A stretch of DNA of 64,000 nucleotides from Zantedeschia hybrid cultivar (GCA_030544215.1 JARZZO010000013.1:22062729-22126728); one strand, 5' to 3'. Positions 1 to 10,588 are shown, counted from the first letter of the stretch. Notes: generated by a model not told the origin, from the sequence alone. Made by a program: numbers and translations.

Positions 1-876
1 CTTGGACAAGGGGGGAGGAGTAGGAGGGAAATGGTTTGTCCAGGAGCTATCAAGGGGTGTTTCTTGGCAATGGGATAGTCAGAGGTAGAGGCCGATGAGC
101 GGGCAATGGTACGGTGCGCTGCGGTTGCAGGATGTACCCTCAAGATTACTCGGTGGAGGCTGAGAGAGGGTTCTTATCTTGACCCTTGTGTCTCCAAGAT
201 TCATATCACGTTGTTCGATGTCCCCCTCATTTTATGTGATCATGATGGCATCTAGATGTTGTCACAGAACAACAGTTCGAGGAACTGACTAGCAAGTTGG
301 GGGTCCCACATGAGGGACTAGATAAGAAGGTCAGAAGAGGGGTTATCCAAAATCAAAAAGCGGTGGATGACTAAGCTAGACAAGTGGTCCAAGGAAGAAA
401 AATCCACGAGGAAGGAGGGACAAGGGAAGGAGCTTATAGGTGTAGAGAATAGGCAAGGGGACTATTGGAGTGTTGGGGAAGAAGGAGCCAACCATCCTTT
501 GTTATGAGGATCATCATCTAGAATGTTAAGGGTGTAATAGGGACGGAGAATAGAAAAGTGGTCAAGGACTTCATTACGTGTTGTAAGGTGGACGTCTTGT
601 GTATTCAAGAGACCAAGCATGTTAGTGATGTAGGTGACATCATGAGGGAGATTGGGGAGGAGTAGGCTTGGCAAAGGGGTTACGTTGCTGAGATCGCTGG
701 CATCATGATCCTTGGGAGTGCATATATAGTAGGTAAGATGGAAGAATGTTATATCCCTCACTTTTCGAAATGTGGATGATGACTTTCTTTAGGACTTCTT
801 AGGGGTCTATGGGCTGTAAGGCAGGAATGAAAAGAGGGAGTTGTGCGAAGAGTTGTTGGAGATGAATACGGGTTTA

Positions 877-1183
877 TGTAATGACCCAATCACGAGCTGG
901 ACAGAAGGAGAGGGCTATCCATAAGAAAGAAATACTTGTAGGAAAGGGAAAGCAATGTGAAGCTGCTATAGTGTGGAGTTGTTATAGTGTGGAGCTACCG
1001 TTGCGTCTAAGGTTTAGGGTGGGAATGAACCGAATTAGTCTTGTATTGGAAAATAGAAAAATGTTACTAAGCTATATATGAGGGGATCGTATCCATTACT
1101 TATGAGGTGCCTTTTGGGGATAAAATGTGCGGGCTTGGCCCAAAGCAACCAATACCTTACATGAGTTGGAGCAGATCGTTACA
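877..1183 (+). repeat. TRIM 5' LTR
   Basis: Starts TGTAATGACC and ends CGTTACA; its partner is 1259-1573. Both copies carry the sequence GGCTTGGCCCAAAGC near the 3' end, followed by a CAATACC stretch, a pattern seen in plant TRIM LTRs. Confidence 0.75.
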
Positions 1184-1258
1184 AATGATATCAGAGCAAG
1201 ACCCGTGCAGTACAATATGGGTTGGTTCGGAGACAAACTACACCGAAGCTAGTGGGCC

Positions 1259-1573
1259 TGTAATTACCCAGTCATGAGCTTGACAGGAGGAGAAAGCTAC
1301 CCATATGAAAAGAGCTACCTGTAGGAAATGGTTACCTACAAGTGATGAGGTGCGGAGCCGCTATAGTGCGGAGCCGCAATGGTGTGCAGCTACCATTGTG
1401 TCTATGGGTTGGGGTGGGAATGAATCGGATTATTCTTGCATTGGAAAATAGAAAAAAGTTATTGGGCTATATATAAAGGGGCTGTATCCAAAGAAGTGCC
1501 TTTTGGGGACAAAGTCGTGCGAGCTTGGCCCAAAGCAGACAATACCTTACAAGAGTTGGATCGGGTTGTTACA
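1259..1573 (+). repeat. TRIM 3' LTR
   Basis: Second copy of the roughly 310-bp repeat, TGTAATTACC to TTGTTACA, followed by the right target duplication GTTCA. Confidence 0.75.
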
Positions 1574-1850
1574 GTTCAGGGTCACTCTTTGGTGCCTAGG
1601 AGGGGCCTTCAAAGCTGTAGCTTCCTTGGAGGAGTGATTAAGTAATTCCACTTTTATGTTTGAGGTGGAGGGTTTTCAAAACTTCATTAATGAGGCAACT
1701 TTGGTCAATATTTGCACTCCCAATGCTCTTTTCACCTGGTCCAACTATAGGGACAACTCCTCCCTCTTACGTCTGGACAGATTCATGGTTTCGTTGGAGT
1801 TGGATCTACCTAGCAGCTCTTTGTCTTTTGAGGCCAGTGTCTAAATACAA

Positions 1851-2038
1851 GTCCATTCTTCTCAAAACTAGCAGGAGGCACAATATTCACCATATGTTTC
1901 ACCTAGAAATGTATTTTGTGAGGACTTCATTCAGGTGAATTCTATTGTGTGGGAGTCCCCTTATAGGGGGAGACAACCACAACCAAGGTGATTAATAAAT
2001 TACAAAAAATGGCAAAATGCTCTCATAGTGCGGAGCTT
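1851..2038 (+). pseudogene. LINE linker between endonuclease and RT domains (degraded)
   Basis: Continuation of the LINE after the endonuclease box, with an INKLQK-like stretch at about 1990-2010 of the kind found before the LINE RT domain. No intact reading frame remains. It ends at the left target duplication of the SINE (2028-2038). Confidence 0.5.
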
Positions 2039-2296
2039 TTTGGATTTTCGAGGTCAAACTCACATCGGCATCTCACTTACTCAACCTCCATCCCAGCTAC
2101 AACCGTGTGTGGTTTGAGTTGTAGAGTGCCCAGGGGAACTCGAAGGTCAAACCTACCTCGGGGATCCTACCATCAGAAGCGTGTCATGCCCGCATGACCC
2201 CAGTTTAATCCCTTGCCTTTGGAGGATTCGAGCTTAGGACCTTCGGTTATTAGCCAAAGCCTTAAGCTAACCTTCCTAAGGGTCGTGCTCCTCTCA
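2039..2296 (-). mobile_element. tRNA-derived SINE
   Basis: Read on the minus strand, the first 75 bases resemble a tRNA. They hold an A-box-like TTAGCTTAAGG, an anticodon-arm-like TTGGCTAATAACC (the loop could read AAT, as in tRNA-Ile) and a B-box-like AGCTCGAATCC. About 180 bp of unrelated body follows. The flanks are GTGCGGAGCTT (2028-2038) and GTGGGGAGCTT (2297-2307), an 11-bp target duplication with one mismatch, as produced by LINE-driven insertion. It lies inside the LINE between the endonuclease and RT parts. Confidence 0.75.
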
Positions 2297-2307
2297 GTGG
2301 GGAGCTT

Positions 2308-3435
2308 ACCAAGTCACTACGTAGAAAGTAGCTAAACAACATATTCTTTGGTATATGAGGGATTGGATGCTCTTGAGGACGCGTGTTTGCTAAATGGGAA
2401 GGAGAGGAAATTGAGGAGCAAATTAAAGGTAGAGTATGGGGAGATCCAAAGAGATTTATAGGTAGCAGAGGTCTAGAGAGAGAGATTAAAGAAGGTAATA
2501 GAAATATGCCATACTTCCAAGGAGTGGCCTCAGGTAAGAGGAGGCTTAATACTATTAGGAGACTTAAATATGGAGATAGAGTCCTTTTAGCTGACAAGGA
2601 TATCCAGCAGCATGCTAGAGCCTTGTATTCTAGTCTTTTCACATAGAAGGATAGGCAACACCTGGTAGTGGCAGAAGGGGTATTACCTAGGATTTCTTGG
2701 GAGGAGGAAGGGGAGCTTCCCAGGCCTTTATCTAAAGAGGAAATCAAATCAGCAGTCTTTGCTTTGGTAGGTAACAATGCTTTAGGCTCTGATGGGTTCC
2801 CTCTCTACTTTTACAAACATTGATAGGACATTATTAAGCTAGACTTATTGCAGGCGATCCTAAAGTTTCAAGAGGGGAAAGATCATCTAAGTGGCATTAA
2901 CAACTCTTCTAGTGTTGATTCCTAAGGAGGCTACGACGCAGCTCCAGACTTTAGACCCATTAGTTTTCTGAATGGTCTTTATAAGATTATCACCAAGATG
3001 GCTTCCAGGTTGTAAAAGATGGTAAGATGGGTGGTGAATGCCAACCAAGGAGCTTTTATTAAAGGAGGACAAATTCAAGAGAACTTCCTGGTAGCACATG
3101 AATGTTTGCATGTTATGAAGACACAATGGAGGAAATGACTTGTGATCAAGATTGATTTTGAAAAGGCCTATGTTTGAGTTAATTGGGACTATCTATCGCA
3201 AGTCACAACCAGCGTACAAGGGTAGGATAGATCTTACCTGTATATCCTCAGTTAGGTTGGCTATGTTTGGTGAATGGCGAGGCTTCTGCATTCTTCCATA
3301 ATGGTCATAGGCTCAGATGTGGAGACCTAATGTCACCACTTCTTTTTGTTCTGGTAGCACACCTCTAGAGCTGTTTATAGTCTAAGACTTTTAAGGTTAA
3401 GGCGTTGGGGTTGGTCTCTAGTTTCAAGGTTCATG
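2308..3435 (+). pseudogene. LINE reverse transcriptase, N-terminal half (broken)
   Basis: LINE RT landmarks appear in order: a LDALEDACLLNGKERKL-like stretch near 2365, NMPYFQGVASGKRRLNTI near 2505, KEEIKSAVFAL then a degraded PGPDGFP at about 2735-2800, RPISFLNGLYKIITKMA at about 2953-3005, NQGAFIKG at about 3040-3065, IKIDFEKAY at about 3145-3170 and GDLMSPLLFVL near 3320-3350. Stops and frameshifts separate these blocks. The palindromic element that begins near 3440 cuts the domain before its catalytic YADD box. Confidence 0.8.
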
Positions 3436-3439
3436 TCTT

Positions 3440-4160
3440 TGGAACTATGTTATCAAAGGCGATCGCCTTGCTCTCTTAGGCGATGAAGTAGGTTGAGGCG
3501 AGTCAAGAATGTCGCCTCGTCTCGTATTCGCCTCACTCACCTAGGCACTTGCCTATGAGGTCTATAATGCTTGCTTCTTTTTAAATTTTGTGGTACTACT
3601 TTTCTTATTCTTAATTATTCCAAGGTGGCTAATGCCTCTTTTAATAATGTCCAATGTCCTTTTTCTCTTACATGCCATATTTTTTTCTCCTTTTTTCTTG
3701 TATGTTGTCACATCATTTTCTTATTTTTGATGATTCCTAAGACTATGCACTATTACATAGGTGCTTTATACAAATTGGTCATTATATGTTGGACATTATC
3801 AATGTTTCTTAAGGTCTTAATATGATTATCTTGGAGTTTTCTTTATTTTCTTCATACTACCATTTTCTTCCTTCATGGTGATGTACAAAAGAAAACACAG
3901 CGCCTCAAATGCCTAGGCGATCGCCTAGGCATTGAAGAAGGATGGCAGTAGCAGTATCGGTACCGGTATCGAAGGGTATTGATACGTACCGGTATCGGTA
4001 TCGGCTAGCATCAGCCGGTATTGGGTCCATTTTGCTCCAGTTCGGGACAGTATCGGTCGGTACCGGTCCGCTCAGTATGGTATCGGTACCCACTGATATT
4101 GCCAACCATGTTGAAGATTGAGGCGAACCCTTGGTCGCCTCGCTCGCCTCTCGCTTCTGA
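3440..4160. mobile_element. Palindromic GGCGATCGCC-ended element (non-autonomous DNA transposon-like)
   Basis: The left end is crowded with AGGCGATCGCCT-type palindromes and GCCTCG motifs (about 3448-3560). The same motifs return in inverted arrangement at 3900-3930 and 4120-4155. Between them is AT-rich DNA without coding capacity. It interrupts the LINE RT domain, which resumes near 4170. Its own right arm is split by a MITE (3940-4110). A second element with the same ends but a different core lies at 53197-54118. Exact ends and target duplication could not be fixed. The subterminal palindrome clusters fit non-autonomous hAT-type elements, but that is inference. Confidence 0.6.
3940..4110. 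mobile_element. Small hAT-like MITE with GGTACCGGTATCG repeats
   Basis: 171 bp rich in GGTATCGG and GGTACCG motifs on both strands, nested in the right arm of the GGCGATCGCC element. The flanks are TTGAAGAA (3932-3939) and TTGAAGAT (4111-4118), an 8-bp duplication with one mismatch, the size made by hAT transposases. The ends are imperfectly inverted (ATGGCAG and CATGGTTGGCA). No coding capacity. Confidence 0.6.
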
Positions 4161-4560
4161 CTGCATAGCTATAGAAGGCAGATCACTTACTTGTAGTATG
4201 CTAATGATAGTATCCTTTTTGCATTGCTTCAGTTTAACAAGTGTATGTGATCAGGTAAATGTTGCATATGCTGGAGGACGCTAGTGGTCTGAAGGTTAGT
4301 TTTGAAAAGAGCCTTTTAGTATGTATCAACATGGGGCATGTGCCTCTCACCAAGGCTGCAGAGTTTTTTGGCTGCCCTATTGAGTAGTTTCCCATCACCT
4401 ATCTTGGACTCCCCCTTTCCTCTAATGCTAGTCGCTGCTTTGATTGGAGTAAGATCATTCAGAGGTTTGGATTCAGATTGGTTGGTTGGAAGGGTAGACT
4501 ACTCTCTTATGGGGGGCGACTGGTGCTTTGGCACTCAGTGTTGGACAATCTTCCCATCCA

Positions 4561-4592
<32 letters not shown>

Positions 4593-4740
4593 TCCGTCCC
4601 GAAGATTGTGGAAAAAAAACCCTAAGGCTATTTGTTGCATGTTCTTCTAGCCTGATGACATATAGAAAACTAGAGGTTGGCACGACATCAGATGGCATAA
4701 GATTTGCATGCATAAAGAAATAGGAGGTCTTGGCATGAAA
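4161..4740 (+). pseudogene. LINE reverse transcriptase, C-terminal half (broken)
   Basis: The RT domain resumes with a decayed catalytic box reading YANDSILFAL near 4195-4225, so the first Asp of YADD has become Asn and a stop precedes it. It continues with GLKVSFEKSLLVCINMG, FFGCPIE, FPITYLGLPLS and a WKGRLLSYGGRLVL motif near 4490-4530, all typical of plant LINEs. A CT microsatellite at 4561-4587 lies within it. The LINE KEIGGLGMKDI-like box sits at 4715-4745. Confidence 0.8.
4561..4587. repeat. (CT)n microsatellite
   Basis: Uninterrupted CT dinucleotide run inside the LINE. Confidence 0.9.
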
Positions 4741-4753
4741 GACATATTAGACC

Positions 4754-4918
4754 TTTTTTTTTTTTCCTGAAAGTAGATAGTACCACAATATCATTAAATG
4801 GAAAAGGAGTGTACAAGTATAAGATGAAATAAAGTAACCCAAAAAAAATCCTCCTATACACCAACACCAAAGAAGTGTACCACACAAACCTCTCAAAAGA
4901 ACCAAAAAGGAGGATTAA
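4754..4918 (-). mobile_element. 5'-truncated LINE 3' end, antisense
   Basis: Begins with a T-run (the poly-A tail of a minus-strand insertion) followed by the complement of the common LINE 3' end (a TAATGATATTGTGGTAC type of sequence). The flanks GACATATTAGACC (4741-4753) and TACATATTATACT (4919-4931) form a 13-bp target duplication with two mismatches. Only about 165 bp were copied. Confidence 0.7.
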
Positions 4919-4931
4919 TACATATTATACT

Positions 4932-5935
4932 TAGCTTTCTTAGGCAATTGGCTTTGGGAGCTTCTATCAGACAAAGGGCTACCTTAGAAGGAGATGATCA
5001 TGCAGACATATTATAGGGATACTCCTATGATGTCTCACATTTGTGGAAGGGGATCTTGCAAGCTTCTAATATGTTACTGGCTGGGGCTCGGTTGGTTCTT
5101 GGGAATGGTCAGAGATGGCTCTTCTGGGAGGACATGGTGTGCCAGTGTGCCACCAAGGGTTGGCTTCCCCTTGCTCTTTAGCTTACCTATAGAAGGGACC
5201 TCCAGGATGAGAAATTTCTAGAGTTGGAGTTGTTGCTCTCTCTTTAGAGTACTCCATTGATTAGGAGAAAGAAGACTCCTAGGAATGGTCGTGGGAGTCT
5301 GAGAAGGGGTTCTCAGCATATATGCAGATTCGTGATGGAGGGTTGAGGTATCCTTCTTCAGACTAATTTGGAAGACCAGTAGTCTTTTAAAGGTGCAAAT
5401 CCTTCTCGGGAGAATCACCCAAGGGAGGCTCCCCACGGGGATACCTCGACAGCCTATATAGATGGTTTACAAATCATGTGCCCTAGTTGTGGACTAGCGG
5501 ATGTGAGCATGAAACATCTATTCTTGTCCTTTCTCCTTGGAGGTGTGGAAGCTTCTTTTTGACAAAATTTGTTGTGTTCATTCCTTGCCTTCATTGCTTC
5601 ACACCTAGCTTCAGGGATGCTGGTGGCATGATCTAGTGGCTGATCCTCCATGCAACTCTTTGATCTCTTTAGGGTGAACACAATGCAAGAAACTTCAGGG
5701 GAGAGTCGAAGTCTGAGGATAGACTACTTTCCTTTATTTGCGACAGATGTAAAGAGTGGGGGATGCTTTCTATGTGATGTTAACCCCTCTCACTCGTCCC
5801 TTCACCCCTTCTGGGAGGGTAGGGGTAGTCACACCACCTTGGTGTGCTGTTGTAAAGGGGTTTACTTTACTCCTTTCATACTTGTAAATTCTCTTTTACT
5901 TTAATACATCTTGTGGTATTATCAACTTAAAAAAA
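4932..5935 (+). pseudogene. LINE C-terminal zf-RVT region and 3' end
   Basis: Frames that shift repeatedly still show LINE landmarks: LRQLALGASIRQ-like text near 4935-4975, KVQILLGRITQGRLP at about 5391-5435, a degraded zinc-binding CPFSLEVWKLLF at about 5535-5565, and the closing EHNARNFRGESKSEDRLLSFICD at about 5673-5745. The 3' end reads TTGTGGTATTATCAACTT followed by A residues near 5910-5935. Confidence 0.7.
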
Positions 5936-7698
5936 GTTCAAAATATCTAATAAGGGCATGCCTTCTAAAGTTCATATTTGAATAGGATGAAAGTCATATT
6001 TCTTTAACCTGCTGTCCAAGACACCCTCAATTGTTTTACAATTAGGTTGTTCTAATCTAAATCTATATAATATAACTTGATCACGACATGTCTAAACGAG
6101 ACCCTAATTATGCTTTAATGATAATAAAGGATAATAGTAATAATGAATATCAAGAAAAGTCATTTCTCTAAAATTTAAAATTTAGAAGAGGCTCCTAAAT
6201 TCTTATAACATGTAATTGAATTTTATTCATAAGAATGCATAAAATAGGTATAATTGCACTAATAATTATTGTAAATCGATTTTTGGTCATTACTTTGAGA
6301 TGGTAAAATTTTTATAATTAGAAAAATTTAAGAGAATCTATTTGTAAAATGATTGAGGGTATTTTAGGTAGAATATTAGAAGAAAATAATAGGTGTGGTT
6401 TTGTACTAAAGTGAGGATTATCCTAGGATTAATTTATCGATTTGACCCGTTATTTGTGCGTTGCTAAATAAATTTAAAAATTACTTGTTAAAATCAATTA
6501 ACACAGCTTATGATATTAGTGGACATTAATATGTTGTCTATCTTGATTATTTGACTTAGTTAAAGAGTGTACCATATGTAACCTGTTCGACCAATTTTGA
6601 TCGTTCATTTAGCACAGTTGATCCATTTGACCATGTTATTAACTTAGTTCACCAAGTTTATAGAAGTTTGACATGTTTGACCATACACTTAACATGGTTG
6701 ACCTCTTTGACCAAAATTTAGATTTTAATCTATTAATATATTTGTAATTCACATACTAATATATTATTATGTTAATATGTTGGTGATTTGTTATATTATT
6801 ATTTAATATGTTGGTGATTTGTTATAAATAGTTAAAGGTTGAAAAAATAAAGTCTAGTAGAAAATACTGTTAAACTTCTGAGGGATTTAATTAATTTTCC
6901 AAGTAGAAAAGAATATCCCAAGCATGATCACTGTATACAGGGGTGAGGCTGGCATACAGAAGTGTGGGATACATTGGGATAGCCTAGTTTTAACCCATGG
7001 AAGCTGATTTGCATATCCCTTTTTCCAAACCAAAGGTAAGACAAAACCAGGCTATCCCGGGATAATCTGAGGCTAACCCTGAAACAAGCAGGGAATGCTG
7101 TCCCAATTGGATATTTGGAAAGTTTTTGTGCCCTCTTCTGTAATTTTTCCTTGTTCTTGGTATGATACTTTTTCCAGAAAGTGGATGGTATCACATATCA
7201 TTGACAAAAGGGAATGTGTATGAATTGTCGTGCAGAAGTATAACATCTCTTTACAGAAGCCTCAAGGTAGTCTCAAAATGTTTTACAACTTCATGCCCAA
7301 AAAGTGGACAGGAGCAGTCCATGAACTTACCTGATTTAGTGGGAAACCATTCTGCACCTAAGCATGCACTGAAGAAGATGTAGGACGATGTGCAAATGGG
7401 GTAATGAATATATCAAAAGTGGGGATGGCAATATAAAGGTGAAAAAGTGAGATAGCTATTGATGAACATTTTTTTTTTCCTGTTTAAAGACCAACGTTTA
7501 TTGGATAAAGGCCATTACAGTGAGAATCTGTGGCAATAGATGACACAGGCATTGCCTCACCAGGCATTTGATGGTGTCCGAGGTCATCACTCGGGTCAGA
7601 ATCCCATACAATGGCTGGATTGGGGGATATGGAGATTTATAGCAATGGGAAGGCATCTCATAAAACAGAAGAAGCTAAACTATACAAACTTCCAAAGG
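5936..7698. other. AT-rich spacer without a recognisable gene
   Basis: Low-complexity AT-rich DNA, presumably intronic. A group of TTGACC motifs lies at 6585-6720, and a duplicated phrase around TTAATATGTTGGTGATTTGTTATA at about 6770-6830. A hairpin is listed separately. Pieces resembling LINE 3' ends on the minus strand occur near 7160-7200 and 7470-7500. No coding signal was seen. Confidence 0.6.
6978..7059. repeat. Short inverted repeat (hairpin)
   Basis: GGGATAGCCTAGTTTT at 6978-6993 is the near-perfect inverse (15 of 16) of AAAACCAGGCTATCCC at 7044-7059, with a 50-bp loop. It could be a MITE remnant; no target duplication was found. Confidence 0.5.
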
Positions 7699-7703
7699 AT
7701 ATC

Positions 7704-9748
7704 TGTTTGGAACCTGACCTAGCTATCTCTCCTATCGGATTTTATTATTAAATCCTATCGTTTTTGGTCTTTTTGTTTTTATCTTTTTATTTGGAGAAAT
7801 ATAGGTCGGTTTTATGTATTTTATTTCTTGGACTATAAGAGCTTGAGATTAGTCCCCAGGGAGTCCGGAACTTCGGATCGGGCGAAGATCTGAGTATATG
7901 ACCTCTCTTCACTGACCTTGGTCAGTGTTAATTATGTCGAGCAACTGTTCGACAACCCTTGATTAACCGTCCGTTGATGCCCTTGTAACATGCAACACTA
8001 CTACTACAGGCGGCACATGCATATGAAGATATGTTTTAGGTTAAGCTCTTAGCCTCACCCAAGTTTGGGATGTGTTTATAATTGATTGGGAGACTTTTCA
8101 AAAGGTTTTGGATTGACTCTGAGTTATCTAGATTGAGTCCAAGTATTTTAGACCTTAAGGCTATTTTTGTAATTATGCCAAGTTGGAGGGTGGGGTATTA
8201 TGGTCACTTTAGTGTGTGAAGTGAGTTTTAATGATTTAGGAATGTTTCAAAGCCTTAGGAGGTATTTTAGAGTTATTTTAAGAATGTTTGGGTTGTAAGG
8301 GTATTTTGGTAATTTTATCCGGAATTGGATTTCTAGACTTAAAGTCTATTTTTGGGTATTTTTGTAATTATGTTGCATTAGAGTCATTATGGTCATTTTA
8401 AGCCTTTTTTTACATTTTAGGAAAACTTGAAAACCCTTAGGATGTATTTTAGGATTATTTTAGACATATTTAAGTTATAAGGGTATTTTGGTAATTTTAC
8501 CTTAAATCGGGTTTATTAGACTTAGAGTCTATTTTTATATTTTTCCGAGATTTTTACTTATTTTTATCATATTGAGGGTATTTTGGTAATTTTACCCATC
8601 TTATTAGGGTTTGGAGGGTATTTTGGGAAGAGGTTTTGATATTTTTTAAGAATTTTCTCTGATTTTTACGGATTTTTATCATGTGTGAGGATATTTTTAT
8701 AATTTCATTAAGTTCTGGGGGCATTTTGGTCATTTTATATATTTTCAAATTTGGTTCTATGTTTTTACTGCTTTTTTTACTGAATTTTACTGACTTTTTT
8801 ATTAGTTTTACTGTTTTTTATTAATTAATTGGGTATGTGAAGGATATTTAACTCATTTTTTTGGGTTTATGTAATTTTCAGATTTGGTTTTCTGATTTTT
8901 TACTTAGTTTTACTGATTTTTATATTGATTTTACTGATTTTAAATAATTTCCACATATTTTATTAATTAATTAAACATGAGGGGTATTTAAGTTATTTTT
9001 TAACTTAAGTATACTATTTTATGTCTCAATATTTCATTATTGAGTTTTGATTATGAGTCTAAGTTTAGTTATGTGTGGGATGAGGCCAAGGGTACTTTAG
9101 AATATTTAATTATGTATTTATGTATTTTAATTAGTTATTAAACTAATTAATAAATTATGTATGTGAAAATATAATTACATAATGTTACTTAAGTAATAAG
9201 CTTATGAACACACATGCACACATATATGCTCAAAGAACAATATTGGTATTTCATTCATCATTTCGGCATAGTCCCGTCTTATAGAACGGAGATTTTACAA
9301 CATAAATTCGGCAGAGCTTCCCCTTGAGAAAAAAACCTTAAGAAGAGAGCCCTCCAAGAAAATATCTCCCCCAAATGCAGTAAACCCGTACAAAAGCACT
9401 TGGTTTGGTCTTCAAATGGGAGAGTTTTCCCTTACAAACTTTGGGCCAAAATAGGCATGCCTTCTTCTTACCCCTTGGGGGGTATTTATTGGTTTTGAAA
9501 GCCTTAACGGTGGGGGTACCCACCGTGGGGTTTTGAGGTGGGGGGTGCCACCGGAGATTTTTTTGGGGTTACCCACCAGCAACCCAAGTGAGAGAGAGAT
9601 TAGAGAGGAGGGGGGGGGGGGGACCGGTGGGCACCCCCCATCAGTTCCCAACCGGTGGGGGGTGCCACCGGTTGGACCCCCACCGGTTCAAACCAGTGGG
9701 GGGGGGGGGTTCCCCTCCCCCTTTCTTATATAAAAAAAGGGCCAAACA
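7704..9748 (-). mobile_element. Solo LTR (same family as the LTR at 58.5-60.8 kb)
   Basis: About 2.05 kb beginning TG and ending CA, with perfect flanking ATATC at 7699-7703 and 9749-9753. In reverse complement it matches much of the LTR at 58515-60845. Shared parts are the CCCCACCGGT arrays, the AATAAATAC/TATAAATAG promoter, the TTTGAAGACCAAA block, the GGCGAATT(T)CTGCCGAA-like block, the AT-rich ATTTTACTG stretch, and the end with TGACCTCTCTTCACTGACC and GGGACCTGACCTAGG-type sequences. The minus orientation is given by the promoter (9478-9492). A single LTR with a target duplication indicates that recombination between two LTRs removed the interior. Confidence 0.85.
9478..9492 (-). promoter_or_regulatory. 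Solo LTR TATA-like box
   Basis: On the minus strand this reads CCAATAAATACCCCCC. It aligns with CCTATAAATAGG at about 59232-59243 in the related LTR. The G/C-run arrays (9535-9720) lie upstream of it, in U3. Confidence 0.5.
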
Positions 9749-9753
9749 ATATC

Positions 9754-10588
9754 CCAAAAAGTACAAAAGAAACTAAACTGTACCAACTTCCAAAGGAATG
9801 TTCTTGCACACCTTAAGCTTCAGCTTCTATCTCAAGATTGGCTCTTGCTACCATCGTTCTGAGTCTGCCACCCAAAACATGAGTTGCAGCAAGTCCCATG
9901 ACTCATATAGGGATTGTTTGCTGTCTCATCACAAAACAAGAATAACAAGCAAACAATAAACGGTAAACCATTCACATGTTTTAATTAGCCATGCATTTTT
10001 CACTTGAAACCTATAAACAAAAATAAAAACTATAACCCTGTTCATGCATATGCATCCCTTTTCACAATTTTATGTATATCACCAGTTGATTCTTCTAACC
10101 ATAGTGAACCAGAAATTGAGAAGAAGAGGAATTCAATAGAAAGTCATGGTAAATCAAAGAGATTTGGAAATAGCTGCATTAGCCAGTGAAACATGCACCG
10201 ACTTATCAAATCATGATCAGTAACATTGTAATGGTCCCAGTTAAGGACCTCCGGCAGGTGGACAATTCTAAAATAAAATAATAAGAAATATAAATGTGCA
10301 AGAACAACAATGATATGCCCATAATATAACAGAAATGTATAAATATTAAAACACATCCCACGAATTTAAACAAACTGACCATACATGAATTTTCTTTTAT
10401 TTCAATCACTCATTGACCTCGTTCCTTGTCTTATATTTCTGAAAAATATTATTACATTTTTTATGAGAACTCGTTAATCGAGATCTCAATATAGATCATT
10501 TACATCTCTACTGTTATCTCGCATACAACACTCCACTCTCTCAATCTTCCGTATGCATGATTTTGTGTACTTTTTTGTGATGCAATAT
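9754..10588. other. AT-rich spacer / dispersed repeat copy
   Basis: No gene. The part from about 10250 on resembles 27320-27600 (both contain a CAAAATAAAATAATAAGA-like run, a GAGAACTC...GAGATCTCAAT stretch and a CACTC-rich end), so it is one copy of a dispersed repeat that continues to about 11570. Confidence 0.5.

Larger units (their letters stand above)
877..1573. mobile_element. TRIM (terminal-repeat retrotransposon in miniature)
   Basis: Two direct repeats of about 310 bp (877-1183 and 1259-1573) start with TGTAAT and end with GTTACA. They flank only about 75 bp. A primer-binding site, TGATATCAGAGCA, lies at 1186-1198 right after the first repeat and resembles the usual TGGTATCAGAGC site for initiator Met tRNA. 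Flanking 5-mers are GTTTA (872-876) and GTTCA (1574-1578), a target duplication with one mismatch. There is no coding capacity, as expected of a TRIM. It sits in the endonuclease domain of the LINE. Confidence 0.8.
505..1850 (+). pseudogene. LINE endonuclease domain, split by a TRIM
   Basis: The domain begins with a degraded WNVRG-like start near 510, followed by the motif CIQETKH at about 600-620 (the QETK box of AP-type LINE endonucleases) and an FLGVYG-like stretch near 800. After the TRIM (877-1573) the same domain resumes with WCLGGAFKAVASLEE at about 1590, then FTWSNYRDNSSLLRLDRF up to about 1790, the classic end of the domain. Several in-frame stops are present. Removing the TRIM brings the two halves back into register, which supports both calls. 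Confidence 0.8.
1..5935 (+). mobile_element. Degenerate LINE (non-LTR retrotransposon), host of several nested insertions
   Basis: Pieces of a plant L1-type LINE can be followed in order along the plus strand: endonuclease start near 505, endonuclease end to about 1850, reverse transcriptase from about 2310, a degraded YADD box near 4200, the post-RT region to 4740, and a zf-RVT-like end to about 5790. It closes with a short A-rich tail at 5920-5935. Stops and frameshifts occur throughout, so the element is dead. The 5' end lies outside the window. At least five younger elements interrupt it (TRIM, SINE, palindromic element, MITE, antisense LINE piece), so it is among the older insertions here. 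Confidence 0.85.

Noticed and set aside
2215..2296. A functional tRNA-Ile gene
   Set aside because: The stems are degenerate, it is joined to a SINE body, and the whole is flanked by a target duplication, so it is a SINE head.
2262..2777. 171-codon minus-strand frame
   Set aside because: It is the antisense shadow of the LINE RT region, whose sense frames carry recognisable motifs.
6585..6720. TTGAC-rich stretch as a W-box regulatory cluster
   Set aside because: No gene starts nearby and the motif is short; chance or a simple repeat explains it.
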